Source of the DNA: Pseudocercospora fijiensis CIRAD86
Lineage: Eukaryota; Ascomycota; Dothideomycetes; Mycosphaerellales; Mycosphaerellaceae
DNA: 64,000 nucleotides
Direction of reading: 5' to 3'
NCBI RefSeq assembly: GCF_000340215.1
Contig: NW_006921532.1
Span: 1,405,337 to 1,469,336, forward strand
The position numbers were made by a program, and so were the translations under genes. Positions 42,677 to 55,534 of the stretch are shown piece after piece. Each line of letters opens with the position of its first letter. Positions within the stretch are counted from its first letter, which is position 1. The notes beneath the pieces were generated by a model. That model was given only the letters and a program-made list of their open reading frames with translations, was not told where the DNA came from and searched no databases.

Positions 42677-43043
42677 TTTTTGGTGGTCTGGGGTGGAGCG
42701 CGAATAGTGGGAGGTCGCAGTGGCCGTGATGTGGGCGTCTGGCAAGGCTCGCCCGTGTCTGAGTTCACTGCCTTGGAAAGTTGTCAAAGCGCTCGAACAG
42801 AAGAGGACAGAAAATCGGTGGCAGCTGGAGCTCGAAGTTTTCATAATCCGCGATAGACTTTGCATAAGCGAGCTGTCACGTGCGGCGAGTTCCGGGCCTG
42901 CAGCTTTCGAGGGAACCTGTCTTCTGACGACAACGACAAGCTCTCACGCATCGACATCCTCGCCCGCGACACCACACCACACCTCCATCTCCATATCGAA
43001 CACCCGTACAACTCCTTACCACACGCCGAGAAACATCGTCAAC
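42677..43043. promoter_or_regulatory. divergent promoter of SNU13 and V-ATPase c
   Basis: 367 bp between two housekeeping genes transcribed in opposite directions. The plus-strand leader ends in a pyrimidine/A-rich stretch just before ATG 43044. Confidence 0.6.
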
Positions 43044-43975
43044 ATGGCCACCGATCTCTGGTATGTACTTCGCCCGGCACCACTGCCGCGATGCTAGACG
43101 GCGCAGAAACATGGCAAAGAGCTCCATGCGCGCCCTCAAGCCATCACGGCTGTCATATGCAATGCATGGTATAGATCTCAACTGACAAAATGTTCTTTGT
43201 AGCCCCGTGTATGCCGTAAGTTCCTTCCGATCCACCGCGAATCGCTGCTCCTCTCCTGGCTGCGTTGGCCACCGTACGCGCCATCAATAAGCTTCCATAT
43301 TTTGGGTACACGGAATGCATGGAAGATGGTTGCGCTGGATGTGCAAGATGCTGGAAGATCGAGAGAGATGTGAAGTTCATGTTATCTTGATACTAACTGC
43401 TTGATAGCCCTTCTTCGGTGCCATGGGCTGCACTAGCGCCATTGTCTTCACATGTTTCGGCGCTGCATACGGAACCGCAAAGGCTGGCGTCGGTATCTCT
43501 TCTATGGGTGTGCTCAGGCCCGATCTGATCGTCAAGAGTACGTGAGGTTTTGGAGCGAGAGATATCCACCAACACCAGCTGATCTGCTCCTACAGACATC
43601 ATCCCAGTCATTATGGCTGGTATTATTGCTATCTACGGTCTAGTCGTGTCCGTCCTGATCTCAAACGAGCTCACTCAAAAGGTGCCGCTGTTCACCGGAT
43701 TCATTCAGCTCGGTGCAGGTCTCTCTGTCGGTCTTGCTGGTCTTGCCGCAGGTTTCGCCATTGGCATTGTGGGTGATGCTGGTGTGCGTGGTACCGCGCA
43801 GCAACCAAGATTGTTCGTCGGCATGATTCTTATCCTCATTTTCGCAGAAGTCTTGGGCAAGTCACCGATACAGAACAGACTTTCAAAGCATTCGCTAATC
43901 GGTCTCCCAGGTCTTTACGGACTTATCGTTGCTCTGCTCATGAACTCGCGCGCCAGCCAAGATGCTGAGTGCTAG
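43044..43975 (+). CDS. VMA3: V-type ATPase proteolipid subunit c, 161 aa
   Basis: Membrane rotor subunit of the vacuolar proton pump. Five exons: 43044-43060 (17 nt), 43203-43215 (13 nt), 43408-43537, 43596-43856 and 43911-43975; the total of 486 nt gives 161 residues, the usual length. Four membrane helices are visible ([75 protein letters not shown]), and the proton-carrying Glu lies in IFAEVLG. The N-terminus MATDLCPVYAPFFG is recovered only by using the 13-nt exon. The last intron (43857-43910) starts with GC rather than GT (G|GCAAGT); no GT site gives the family sequence [14 protein letters not shown]. Confidence 0.95.
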
Positions 43976-46653
<2,678 letters not shown>

Positions 46654-47160
46654 GCTGATTGCATGAGGTACGAAGCGATTGCATAAGCCAAAGAGGTGCC
46701 CAAGCGATTGTGTTTTTGATGAATACCACGATACATACTTCAATCGTGGTTGTGGCGCTTAGCGTTTGGCGAGTAAAAGCGAGTCTTGTGCCAAATTGTG
46801 AGTCTCAAATCAAGATACCAATTGTGCGTGCCAATTGAAATGTCCACTTGCTCTTCCTACTCCAGATATAGTCAGCTTCGGGCGGGTAAATCCCGTCCAT
46901 AATTTTGGTGGTGCTGTCAGTCTGCCTCAGCCCTATTACAATCAGCACTCCTGAATCGTGAATTATGCTACTCAATGCTCAAATCTTCCTTCCCACTACT
47001 GCTTGCTTCCAAGACATGAGCAGGATTCGCTTCATCCGGTGTGCTCCACTGTCACGAAATCATGATGGAAGGCAGCACGTCTTATGAGTGCCAGCGAAAT
47101 CCATATATCAACCTCACCTCCCAAGCGCTTGTTCACATCAATCAAATTTCTAGCCCTGCC
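46654..47160. other. intergenic between convergent genes
   Basis: 3' flanks only; no gene or repeat seen. Confidence 0.45.
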
Positions 47161-48029
47161 TCACCAATCACAAGCCTCAGCAAGAATCTCCGCCAACTCC
47201 TCAAGCTTCCTCTGATCCTCCTCATCAAACCCATTCTCTACAGCACAATCAATATCGATAATCGCAACGACCTGGAGCAACTACCGTCAGTCTCACGGAC
47301 CACAATCCGTCATGCAACAACCCCATACCTCCCCCCCTTTCAGAACCGGCACAACAATCTCACTCCTCGAATCCCCGTCACACGCAATATGTCCGACGAA
47401 CTTCTCCACATCAGGGACTAATTGTGTCGTTTTTGTCGCTGCTGCTGCTCCACAGACTCCTCTTCCGAATTGTATGGTTTGGCATGCGACCTATGATTTC
47501 ATGTAGACTGTATCAGAAGAAGAAGAAGAAGGACAAGTGGTTTTATCCTTTTGCAGATTATAGCTTGGGGATTTGAAAAAGGTGTTTCGTACTTTGCCTT
47601 GAAATGGTCCTAGAATTAATTGGTCGGTGATGGAAGAAGATGTGTCGAGGACGTAGAAACCTGCCCAGTTCACTTTGTTGCTTGGGAAGGGGAGGGCGTG
47701 GAGGGCGTGCCAGATTAGAGAGGCTGTGTTTGCGGTGTTGCTGGATATGGGTTTAGCATTGCTGGCCTGAAGAGAAGAGCTGTTCATCGTGCTTGCTTCT
47801 TACCAGACCTGTGAGAGTTTTAGAATGTGGTCAAGAGCTTTGTGAGTGAAAGGTACAAGGAATTTACCCAGTTTCGTTGGCCATCGAAAAGAGCTTTTGC
47901 TTCTCCGATGATTTGCTCATATGCGGCCGTTTTGCTCACTCCTTGGGCGAAATTTGAAGAATCGGCGTGCACCTTTCTCCGGAATCAGAATTTTTGGTGG
48001 CACGGGTTTGGGAGGGTGAAGATCACCAT
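47161..48029 (-). CDS. free methionine-(R)-sulfoxide reductase (GAF domain), 177 aa
   Basis: GAF-domain enzyme that reduces free Met-(R)-sulfoxide (yeast YKL069W, fRMsr). Proposed exons: 48029-48027 (ATG only), 47972-47868, 47808-47804 (5 nt), 47740-47593, 47490-47329 and 47271-47161, 178 codons with the stop. Joined sequence: VHADSSNFAQGVSK at the start, then GQRNWVCNTANTASLIWHAL, VNWAGFYVLD, LILGPFQGKVACQT, FGRGVCGAA, GHIACDGDSRSEIVVP and IDIDCAVENGFDEED. Cys90, Cys100 and Cys124 correspond to the three active-site cysteines of the yeast enzyme (91, 101, 125). The 5-nt exon supplies Val and part of Cys in NWVCN and restores frame. The first exon is least certain; the start could lie elsewhere. 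Confidence 0.82.
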
Positions 48030-48664
48030 GATGAGTAGCGTGGATTGTACAAGGACGTATGTAGATGAGGTGAATGATGAGTTGTGTTTCTAAATAAAAT
48101 GATGCTTGTTCGCGATGGCAACAAATTTCCTTGCATATCCACAAGAAGAGTCGCTAGTCCACACGGCATACTGTGGCCAACATATGGAGATACCAAAACA
48201 ATAACCGTAGGCTTGAAGCCTGAATATATCATTATTGGGGAGCTACAGGACTCGTTCTTGGAGCAGTGTCTCTCCAAATCCTATGCATTTGCATGGAGTT
48301 CGCCAAATAAACGCATCTTGGCAGACAACTATGCGAAGAATGGGTTTCCAGGTTTATCTACCCGAATTCATGCAAGGTATTACGAGATTTGACTAGACCG
48401 TAAAATCGATTCCTGGGCTCAGCTTAAAAGGTCCGCCATCTTGCGTATATGATGTGGTATTTCCTTCCCTTCATGATGTGCACCAGACCCGCTGTGGCTG
48501 GAGCATGAGTCTATGGCTTTTATGAAGGCCCTCAAGAAGAACGAAGCTAAATATCTTCCGGTCGGCACTGCTGGATTCTGCTGGGCGAGTAGCCCAATAG
48601 CCTTTGAGTCCCAGATATCTGCTGACCATGCTCTTTAGCGTGGCTCTTTCGTAACACAGCTGTG
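48030..48664. other. intergenic, no gene recognised
   Basis: 5' flank of the reductase gene and 3' flank of the 2EXR-like gene. Short frames without domains. Confidence 0.4.
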
Positions 48665-49336
48665 TCACAACAAGATCGAAGCTGATGACGGAAGCCGGCT
48701 AATTGATTGCAGATTTATGGCACATCCCTCGTTCCTTACTTTTGCGAAGGACATTGAAGGTATTGTGTTGCCGTATTCTTGCGCTGGGCGATTTCGTAAA
48801 GTTAAAGCCATATTACCACGGCGGATGACCTGACGACAGATCATGACATCTTCTGCTGAACGTAGAATGAACGTAGAATAGCCTAACATCATGCCAATAT
48901 AGTCTTCGGGTCCTGCGCCTTCCTTTGAGATCGGAGCAAGTGCTTCGTCCAGCCTTTTCATGATATACTTCACATCGCCATTTAACTCTGCAGGCCGGCG
49001 CACGACAGTGATCCATTTCCAGCCCGCGTCTATTTTCCATTTATCCGCTCTTGTGGGACGGTATATCGAAATGCCGATTGCTCCTTGGGATGATGCCCTG
49101 TGGCTCGCGAATGGCACATATCGTATCCACAGCGTCAGACGTCGCATGATGGGAAGGTAGATCTGATTAGTTCGCAGCCACTTCCACGCATCTCCTGCCT
49201 TTGGACTCTCGGTATGCAACACGAAGTCATTGCATTCGTAGTAGAGAGGAAGTGACTCGGAACGTACTTGTCGACTCACACGCGTCAATGCCGGCTGTAC
49301 GGCAGGAGCATAGCACTCTTGCTGAAAAGCGTCCAA
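48665..49336 (-). pseudogene. 2EXR/F-box-like domain protein, N-terminus missing or damaged
   Basis: Open frame of about 223 codons with the look of the fungus-specific 2EXR (F-box-like) family: QPALTRVSRQVRSESLPLYY then ECNDFVLHTES, followed by a Trp-rich helical part (DAWKWLRTNQIYLPIMRRL). The family normally starts with a short LP-x-E-[IL]-R motif. About 200 bp upstream, on the same strand but in another frame, RISAEIRM (near 49530) could be its remnant, and the frame in between is broken by a stop. No ATG is found in the main frame before the homology. Either an unseen intron joins them or the gene is decaying. It is head to head with the helicase gene. Confidence 0.45.
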
Positions 49337-49625
49337 ACGAAAAGTGACCGCCTGGAAAGCGACATGTCCTGGAGGTCCAACTTGCTTTTCACCTTTCCAT
49401 CATATGGCGGTTCTCCTCGTTCCGCCGACGTTGGTGAAAGATCATTCCATACACCGAAAACAGCGGAAATGATCAGACGAGGTTCGCGGGAGAATGACGA
49501 CAGGGAAGTGCAGGCATGCATTCGGATCTCGGCCGAAATTCGGCCAAAGAAGCATGAATCTAAGCAGTTCCAGCATTGGCAGTGTAGTAACTACCCATCT
49601 TACCAGACGAGGATTTGTCGCCAGC

Positions 49626-51934
49626 ATGAAGGAGACAGACATAGCGGCGTTCGCAGCCAGTCAGCTGTCGCTGCTCGACAACGAGCGCGATGCTGAAGTC
49701 GCCGAGACGCAGCTCTTGACTTCGACTCACGCGCCGACAACACTGCAGCGCGCTGGTCTTGCTCTGCTGAATCTGGCGGTATCATCGCAGAGAACGGGTT
49801 TCGGCGGCAAGACGCTTTTGGAGCTCAGTCTAGATCCTGCCATATCAAGTTCGCCCGAATTGCCTGAACATGGTCTTCGCGTTGGCGACATCTGTGCGGT
49901 GGCCGAGCAGCCAAAAGGCGCCGAGAAGAAGAAAGAGAGGGAGAATTTGGAAAAGAAGGGCGTTGAGGGCGTCGTTACGAAAACGCACACAACGACTATC
50001 ACTGTAGCATTGGACAAGGAAGATGCAGATTTGCCTACAGGCAAGCTTTGGCTGTGAGTCGGCGAAGCTCACGGTAAGTAGGAGTCCATACTGATTCCCT
50101 CCTTTCCACTTAGAGTCAAATTGGCCAACGATGTCACGTATAAGCGTCTCAATCAGACTATGTCAAGGCTCCAGAAAATGCAGCCTTCAGAGCATAGCAC
50201 GCTAACGCAGGTCCTGTTTGGGCGATCATCACCTACTGCAGTTTCTGATTCTGACCTCAAGGCTGAGATCCAATGGAGCGATCCAACTTTGAACGACAGT
50301 CAGAAAGAAGCCATACAATTTGCGCTCGCCTCGCAAGAGGTTGTACTGATACATGGTCCTCCCGGAACTGGAAAGACTCACACTTTGATCGAGCTCATTC
50401 TGCAACTCTTGAAGCAAAAGCTCCGGCTGCTGGTGTGCGGCCCAAGTAATATCAGTGTTGACAACATTATTGAGCGTCTGGCACCTCACAAAGTCAGCAT
50501 GGTTCGTCTTGGCCACCCTGCTCGTCTCTTGCCTAGCGTCATCAATCACAGCATGGAGGTCCTTACAAACACTAGTGACGCTGCTGCTATTGTAACAGAT
50601 ATCAGATCGGAAATGGACAGCAAGCAAGCTTCAATCCGTAAGACACGGAATGGCAGGGAAAGGAAAGCTATTTATGGAGAGCTCAAAGACCTTCGAAAAG
50701 AGTATCGCGAGCGAGAAGGCCGAGTAGTGAGAGAACTACTCCAGCAAAGCCAAGTTGTACTCTCAACTCTTCACGGATCCGGAGGTTTCCAGCTGAAAGG
50801 TATTTCAATCCAGTCTTACAGCAGCTATCAACGACAACGATCTTGAGCAATAGCTAAAACATCCCACAGATCAAGAATTCGATGTCGTGATAGTGGATGA
50901 AGCATCTCAGGCCCTGGAAGCGCAATGCTGGATCCCTGTCTTGACGAGCGGAGCCTCAAAGCTTGTGCTGGCAGGGGACCATCTTCAGCTGCCACCAACG
51001 ATCAAGTCATCAAATAGTAAAGTCGAGAAGAAGCATTTGAAACCGACAACTAAGTTAGAGGACACAACAAAAGCCCTTGCTAAGGCCAGTCTTACCGATC
51101 AAAAATCGACGGGCGGCGCTGCCAAGGCCAAGGACGATGATGTCCATCTCGAAACAACACTTTTTGATCGACTGCTCAAGCTCCATGGCAACAAGATTAA
51201 GCGAATGCTCACCACACAATATCGCATGCACGAGAAAATCATGCAATTTCCTTCACATGCACTTTATGGGGACAAGCTGATTGCTGCGGATGCTGTTAAA
51301 TCTCGTCTTCTAAAGGACTTGCCCTATGGTGTCGCGGGAAACGACAATACAATCGAACCGCTAATCTTTTTCGACACACAAGGAGGAGATTTCCCAGAGA
51401 AGACTGAGGCAGAAGATACTGTCAAAGGCAAGTCCAGTCTGCTCGCCGAAAGCAAGGTGAATGAAGCGGAGGCGTTGATCGTTCGTGAACACATCATAAA
51501 TCTCGTCAATTCTGGTGTGAAGGCCGATGATATTGCAGTTGTAACACCATACAATGGGCAACTCGCTCTGCTCTCACAGATGCTCAAGGAACAAGTTCCC
51601 GGACTTGAGCTTGGCAGCGTTGATGGCTTTCAAGGCCGCGAGAAAGAGGCGGTGATTGTGAGCCTTGTGCGAAGCAATGCAGAGCACGAAGTCGGCTTTT
51701 TAAGTGAGAAACGACGCTTGAATGGTAAGAATCTTGTGATAGTGCGATTTTCAGAGCATTGCTGACCGTTGATTCACAGTTGCGATGACACGTCCAAAAC
51801 GCCAGCTGTGCGTGATTGGCGACTCTGAGACCATCAGCTCCGGCAGCAAATTTCTAAAGTCGTGGATGGCACACCTTGAAGAGAATGCGGACCTTCGATA
51901 TCCGAACTTGTCGGACTTCTCTCAAGCCGGCTGA
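49626..51934 (+). CDS. HCS1: HCS1/SMUBP2-type superfamily 1 DNA/RNA helicase, 707 aa
   Basis: Upf1-like SF1 helicase related to yeast Hcs1 (DNA polymerase alpha-associated helicase A) and human IGHMBP2. Exons are 49626-50053, 50114-50799, 50870-51724 and 51780-51934. After an N-terminal helical and beta-barrel part (1-190), motif I is IHGPPGTGKTHTLIE (about residue 224), motif Ia VCGPSNISVDNI, motif II VIVDEASQALEAQ (DEAS box), motif III LAGDHLQLPPTI, motif IV TTQYRMHEKI, motif V SVDGFQGREKEAVIVS, and motif VI VAMTRPKRQLCVIGD across the last intron. The zinc finger and R3H of the human protein are absent, as in the yeast homologue. Confidence 0.92.
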
Positions 51935-52754
51935 GAATTGATTTCGTACTTGCAACGAGGGTCAAACTTTCATGGCATGCTGGCTAAGTGACACTCCTAT
52001 ACCCCTGTCGGCAACACCACCATCAACCAGATTTTTCCAATTCGCATTTGACGTGGCGCAGCCGTGCAATTGCACACCGAGGCAGCATCATCGCATTCGA
52101 AACGACAAGCCAACTCGACTCGGCACTGCATAGAACGAGACCGCCCAAGCCCTCGGCTACCCATCATGATCGATCGCTTGGCAGAAAGCCATTATATTCG
52201 TAACCGTGCTCCGCTTCTCCAAGTCAGCAGTTTAGCGAGGTATACAGGCAAGAGCGCATCAGAAGCCGCAGTGGGCCTCGCGCCAGATGCGAATTGGATC
52301 TGTTAACACCTGATTGTGTACTATTGTGGATGCGATGTGCAAAGAACATGAGCCGATATTGAAGTCATTGAGGTGCCAGACGACATGCACAAAGTCCTCT
52401 TGATGTCTACAAGTTCCTGGAGCTTTTCGGGAAAGTCATCGTTGGTGGTCGACTAGGCCTTGTTGGCATTCTAGACTTCGTGACAAGAGCTGGATCCATG
52501 CGAGTTATCATGTCATGCTCTGGTTTGAGGTTCAGATGGCGTCTCTGAAAGATGGTCACGAAGATCTCCGCACACAGCACTTCCACTGATGATTCGATTC
52601 CCACGTGCCACGCTTCGAATATCGAGATGTGGATGCGATCCCCACTCTCTCATTGATAGCAAAGCTGCAAGTCGGGTTCAGACTTTCGTGTCATATCACG
52701 ACCATCTCATCTTCTCGTGAGTAATTTCCTTCGTTGAGATTCCTGTTCTCTTGC
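51935..52754. other. intergenic, no gene recognised
   Basis: 3' flanks of two convergent genes; only short unsupported frames. Confidence 0.45.
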
Positions 52755-53312
52755 TCACAGATGCACGCCATCTTCATCATCCTCCATCTGTGCTTCCAGC
52801 TGCCGTCTCAATTCTTCGTCATTCAGTCTCCCACTCGCCGCTGGCGTCGGAGCAGATCTGCCACTAGCTTCGCCATTCGTCTCAGCGTGCCCATTGACCT
52901 TGACTTCATCCTTCTCAGCATGACCCGTCCAGAGCAGACCTCTACTTTCTAACTCCACCTGGCATAACGCTACACGCTCCTCCATTCTCTTGACCACGAC
53001 ATCGTTTTCCGCAATTGCTTCCTTGCACACATCGTCTCCTTCGTCTGCGAATTCCTTCATTTGTGCGTTTGAGTGGAGGAGATGGGAGATGCTGTTTTGG
53101 AGCTCTGATGCTTTAGCGTAAAGTGTGTCGATAGGAAGGTCCTTGATGGCGAGAGCGAACATCTCGGGACTGATCGGTGTCGAGTTTGATGACATGGTGT
53201 CGAAGGGCAACAGATTCTCTGTTTGTGATGGATTTGGAGCGGTGTTCTGAGCAGCAGTGTTGTTGGCGGCGGCTGGGTAGAGTTCGAGCCACGGAGGGAG
53301 CGGTGAAGGCAT
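52755..53312 (-). CDS. TMA17/ADC17-like small coiled-coil protein, 185 aa
   Basis: Single-exon protein. After a short Pro-rich start comes MFALAIKDLPIDTLYAKASE, then LQNSISHLLHSNAQMKEF, and AIAENDVVVKRMEERVALCQ, predicted to form a helical hairpin. The pattern (E-x-x-NSI-x-HL-x-x-SN, then EN-x-V, then ER) resembles yeast Tma17/Adc17, a stress-induced chaperone for assembly of the proteasome base. This match is from memory of the pattern and is weak outside the core. The C-terminus is acidic (EAQMEDDEDGVHL). The ATG at 53312 is used; an alternative ATG lies at MSSNSTPISPEMF. Confidence 0.6.
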   Translation of the reverse strand: MPSPLPPWLELYPAAANNTAAQNTAPNPSQTENLLPFDTMSSNSTPISPEMFALAIKDLPIDTLYAKASELQNSISHLLHSNAQMKEFADEGDDVCKEAIAENDVVVKRMEERVALCQVELESRGLLWTGHAEKDEVKVNGHAETNGEASGRSAPTPAASGRLNDEELRRQLEAQMEDDEDGVHL

Positions 53313-53563
53313 CAGCTATGGTTTGTAGTATGAAGGGTCACATGTGCCTTGAGGAGAAATGGACGAAAGTGAGAGAGAGAGAGAGCTCACCCCGGATTCA
53401 GGCTACGAGGGCGCGTTACGTAGGACCCTTGGCCGTTGCATGTGAAAGTTTAAGTGGGGCACTTCCGAACGGTCTCCGCGTCAGTGAGAGTCAGTCTAGC
53501 TCATCATCATCACTTCATTCACATCGACTCTGAGAATCGTGAACGGAGCATTTAGCTTCAATC

Positions 53564-55534
53564 ATGAACAATGTCTGGACATCGATAGCGATACGGGCGT
53601 ACAGCGCCGCCCCACAAGCTCGAGCGAGACCACTCCTGAAACTTTTCAATGGATATGCCAAGTCCACGTCGACGCGTAGCTTCGCAGAGTGGTCGACAGC
53701 GCGCCCGGGTCGACTGTCAAGATCGAGCAAAGCGCTATCTCCAGCGCGCTACGAGGTTCCATTCTCGACGTCCTCATGCCTAGCTGCAAAGTCCAGGCAA
53801 AGGTCTTCAATACAGAAGACGGCGAGGCCTCCACCACCTCAGAATCACGCGGCAAGGCCTCCACCACCTCAGAATCACGCAGCGAAGGCCAGGAAAGCGA
53901 ATGAAAATGAAGCAAAGCTGCAACCTGCCCAGACGCTGGCAACTCATAGCGAAGGCTTACCAGTCGAGGCCGAGTCAGAGCAGCTCTCCTGGCGAGACTA
54001 TGCACCCGAGGGTGGAATGCCTTTACCGGATGGGGAGCGAAGCCAGCCCCAGATCAATGCCATATTTCAGGGCGAAGAGATAGATGTGGATACTGGAAAC
54101 TACATATTGAGTGTCATGCATTGGCGACGTATGTCTGGCGCCCTCATCGATGTTGGGCTCGACTTCCCCAAAAGCTCAGGCGTGACTTCGGATCAAGCTT
54201 TGAAAGGACTGGAATATGTCAGAAGTGTGCTGCCAAATGTGGATGAATCCGCAAATGGTCAAATATGGGCAGAAGAGGAGCAGCAAAGACTGCGAGAAGA
54301 TATACAAGCACGTGCCGTAGAGCTCGGTCTATATAAAGCGCCAGAGGGCGAAGAGCCTGAACCCGAAGCTGAGCTAGAGCACGTGCCGGAAGAATCGCAA
54401 CAAGGCACTGCAGAAGGCAGAGCGAGGTCCGGAGAGAGCGTTCTAATACAGACCAGGAAAGCCAACGAATCGGCCTTCGAGGTTTGGAAAGCAGAGAAGG
54501 AGCGGAAGGAAGCACAACTAGCAGCGAATGCGATAGCCGTGGCTCGCGGCCCGCTTGACCTAGCTGGTGGTGTCAAACCGATCGTGCACAGCGTTCAGGT
54601 TACGACGCAGGTCAAAGGACCCTTCGGCCTGAAGTTCAATCTGCCGAAGACCGTCAACATTGGCGCACCGCAGACGAAAGCCTGGCTGGCACCGGTGGAG
54701 CGTAAACCCTGGGTGAAATATTACGAAGAGCAAGCAGCAATAATCAAGGAAAATGTGGTACCGCAGATGAGCGCATTCAAACGACTAGCGCCATCATTCC
54801 TGATGCTCCTCGCTGTACTTGCTGGTTGCTACTACCTGAGCGAGAACTACACACCCCCTCCGAAATCAGCTCGTATGTTTCCAGATACACCACCTGCTGC
54901 AGCGACACTTTACGCGCTCACTGGAATATTGTTCGCGTCCTTCATAATGGGCCGGATCCCACCTCTCTGGAGGTCATACAGTAAATACATGACGGTCGTA
55001 CCTGCTTACCCATACGCTCTCAGCATTATTGGCGCGACATTCAGACACGACACGTTCAAACACTTGCTATCCAACGTCGTATCGCTCTGGCTCTTTGGCC
55101 TGATGCTTCACGACGATGTCGGGCGTGGAACCTTCCTAGCGATCTACCTTTCCTCGGGTGTCCTGGGAGCTTATGCTAGCTTGGCATATAACGTTGCGAC
55201 CAAGCAATGGATGGCATATGTGTTCGGGGCATCCGGATCTGTATTGGGAGTCGCTGCGGCGGCATGCACATTGCACCCCAACGCAAAAATGCATATATTC
55301 GGCTACGATATTCCCATATCTGCATGGGTGTTCTTGGCCTTATTTGGAGGTCTTGAACTTTCTGCTGCGATGAGCCGAATGACGACCACTATCGACCATG
55401 CTGGTCATCTAGGAGGCATTGTCATGGGAATGGCTGCTGCGGGTGCGCTGAGAGCACAACAGCAACGGTCTTCTGAGATGCAACGCGTGGAGAATCTGCC
55501 TGAGCTTGCGAACGAAGCCGGCGAAGATTCGTAG
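53564..55534 (+). CDS. mitochondrial rhomboid protease (PCP1-like), 656 aa
   Basis: Intramembrane serine protease of the inner mitochondrial membrane; the yeast homologue Pcp1/Rbd1 processes Mgm1 and Ccp1. Single exon. The first 80 residues are rich in Arg, Ser and Ala without acidic residues, a mitochondrial presequence. A long hydrophilic middle (100-400, partly coiled coil) precedes the membrane domain. Rhomboid signatures: HLLSNVVSLWLFGLML, the catalytic Ser557 in FGASGSVLGV and His612 in IDHAGHLGG. Six to seven membrane helices lie between 410 and 635. It is longer than yeast Pcp1 (346 residues), mostly through the middle insert, which includes a duplicated ARPPPPQNHA unit. Confidence 0.88.
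   Translation: MNNVWTSIAIRAYSAAPQARARPLLKLFNGYAKSTSTRSFAEWSTARPGRLSRSSKALSPARYEVPFSTSSCLAAKSRQRSSIQKTARPPPPQNHAARPPPPQNHAAKARKANENEAKLQPAQTLATHSEGLPVEAESEQLSWRDYAPEGGMPLPDGERSQPQINAIFQGEEIDVDTGNYILSVMHWRRMSGALIDVGLDFPKSSGVTSDQALKGLEYVRSVLPNVDESANGQIWAEEEQQRLREDIQARAVELGLYKAPEGEEPEPEAELEHVPEESQQGTAEGRARSGESVLIQTRKANESAFEVWKAEKERKEAQLAANAIAVARGPLDLAGGVKPIVHSVQVTTQVKGPFGLKFNLPKTVNIGAPQTKAWLAPVERKPWVKYYEEQAAIIKENVVPQMSAFKRLAPSFLMLLAVLAGCYYLSENYTPPPKSARMFPDTPPAAATLYALTGILFASFIMGRIPPLWRSYSKYMTVVPAYPYALSIIGATFRHDTFKHLLSNVVSLWLFGLMLHDDVGRGTFLAIYLSSGVLGAYASLAYNVATKQWMAYVFGASGSVLGVAAAACTLHPNAKMHIFGYDIPISAWVFLALFGGLELSAAMSRMTTTIDHAGHLGGIVMGMAAAGALRAQQQRSSEMQRVENLPELANEAGEDS
53825..53884 (+). repeat. 30-bp in-frame tandem duplication
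   Basis: Two nearly identical 30-bp units encode ARPPPPQNHA twice in the presequence-proximal part of the rhomboid gene. Confidence 0.9.
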
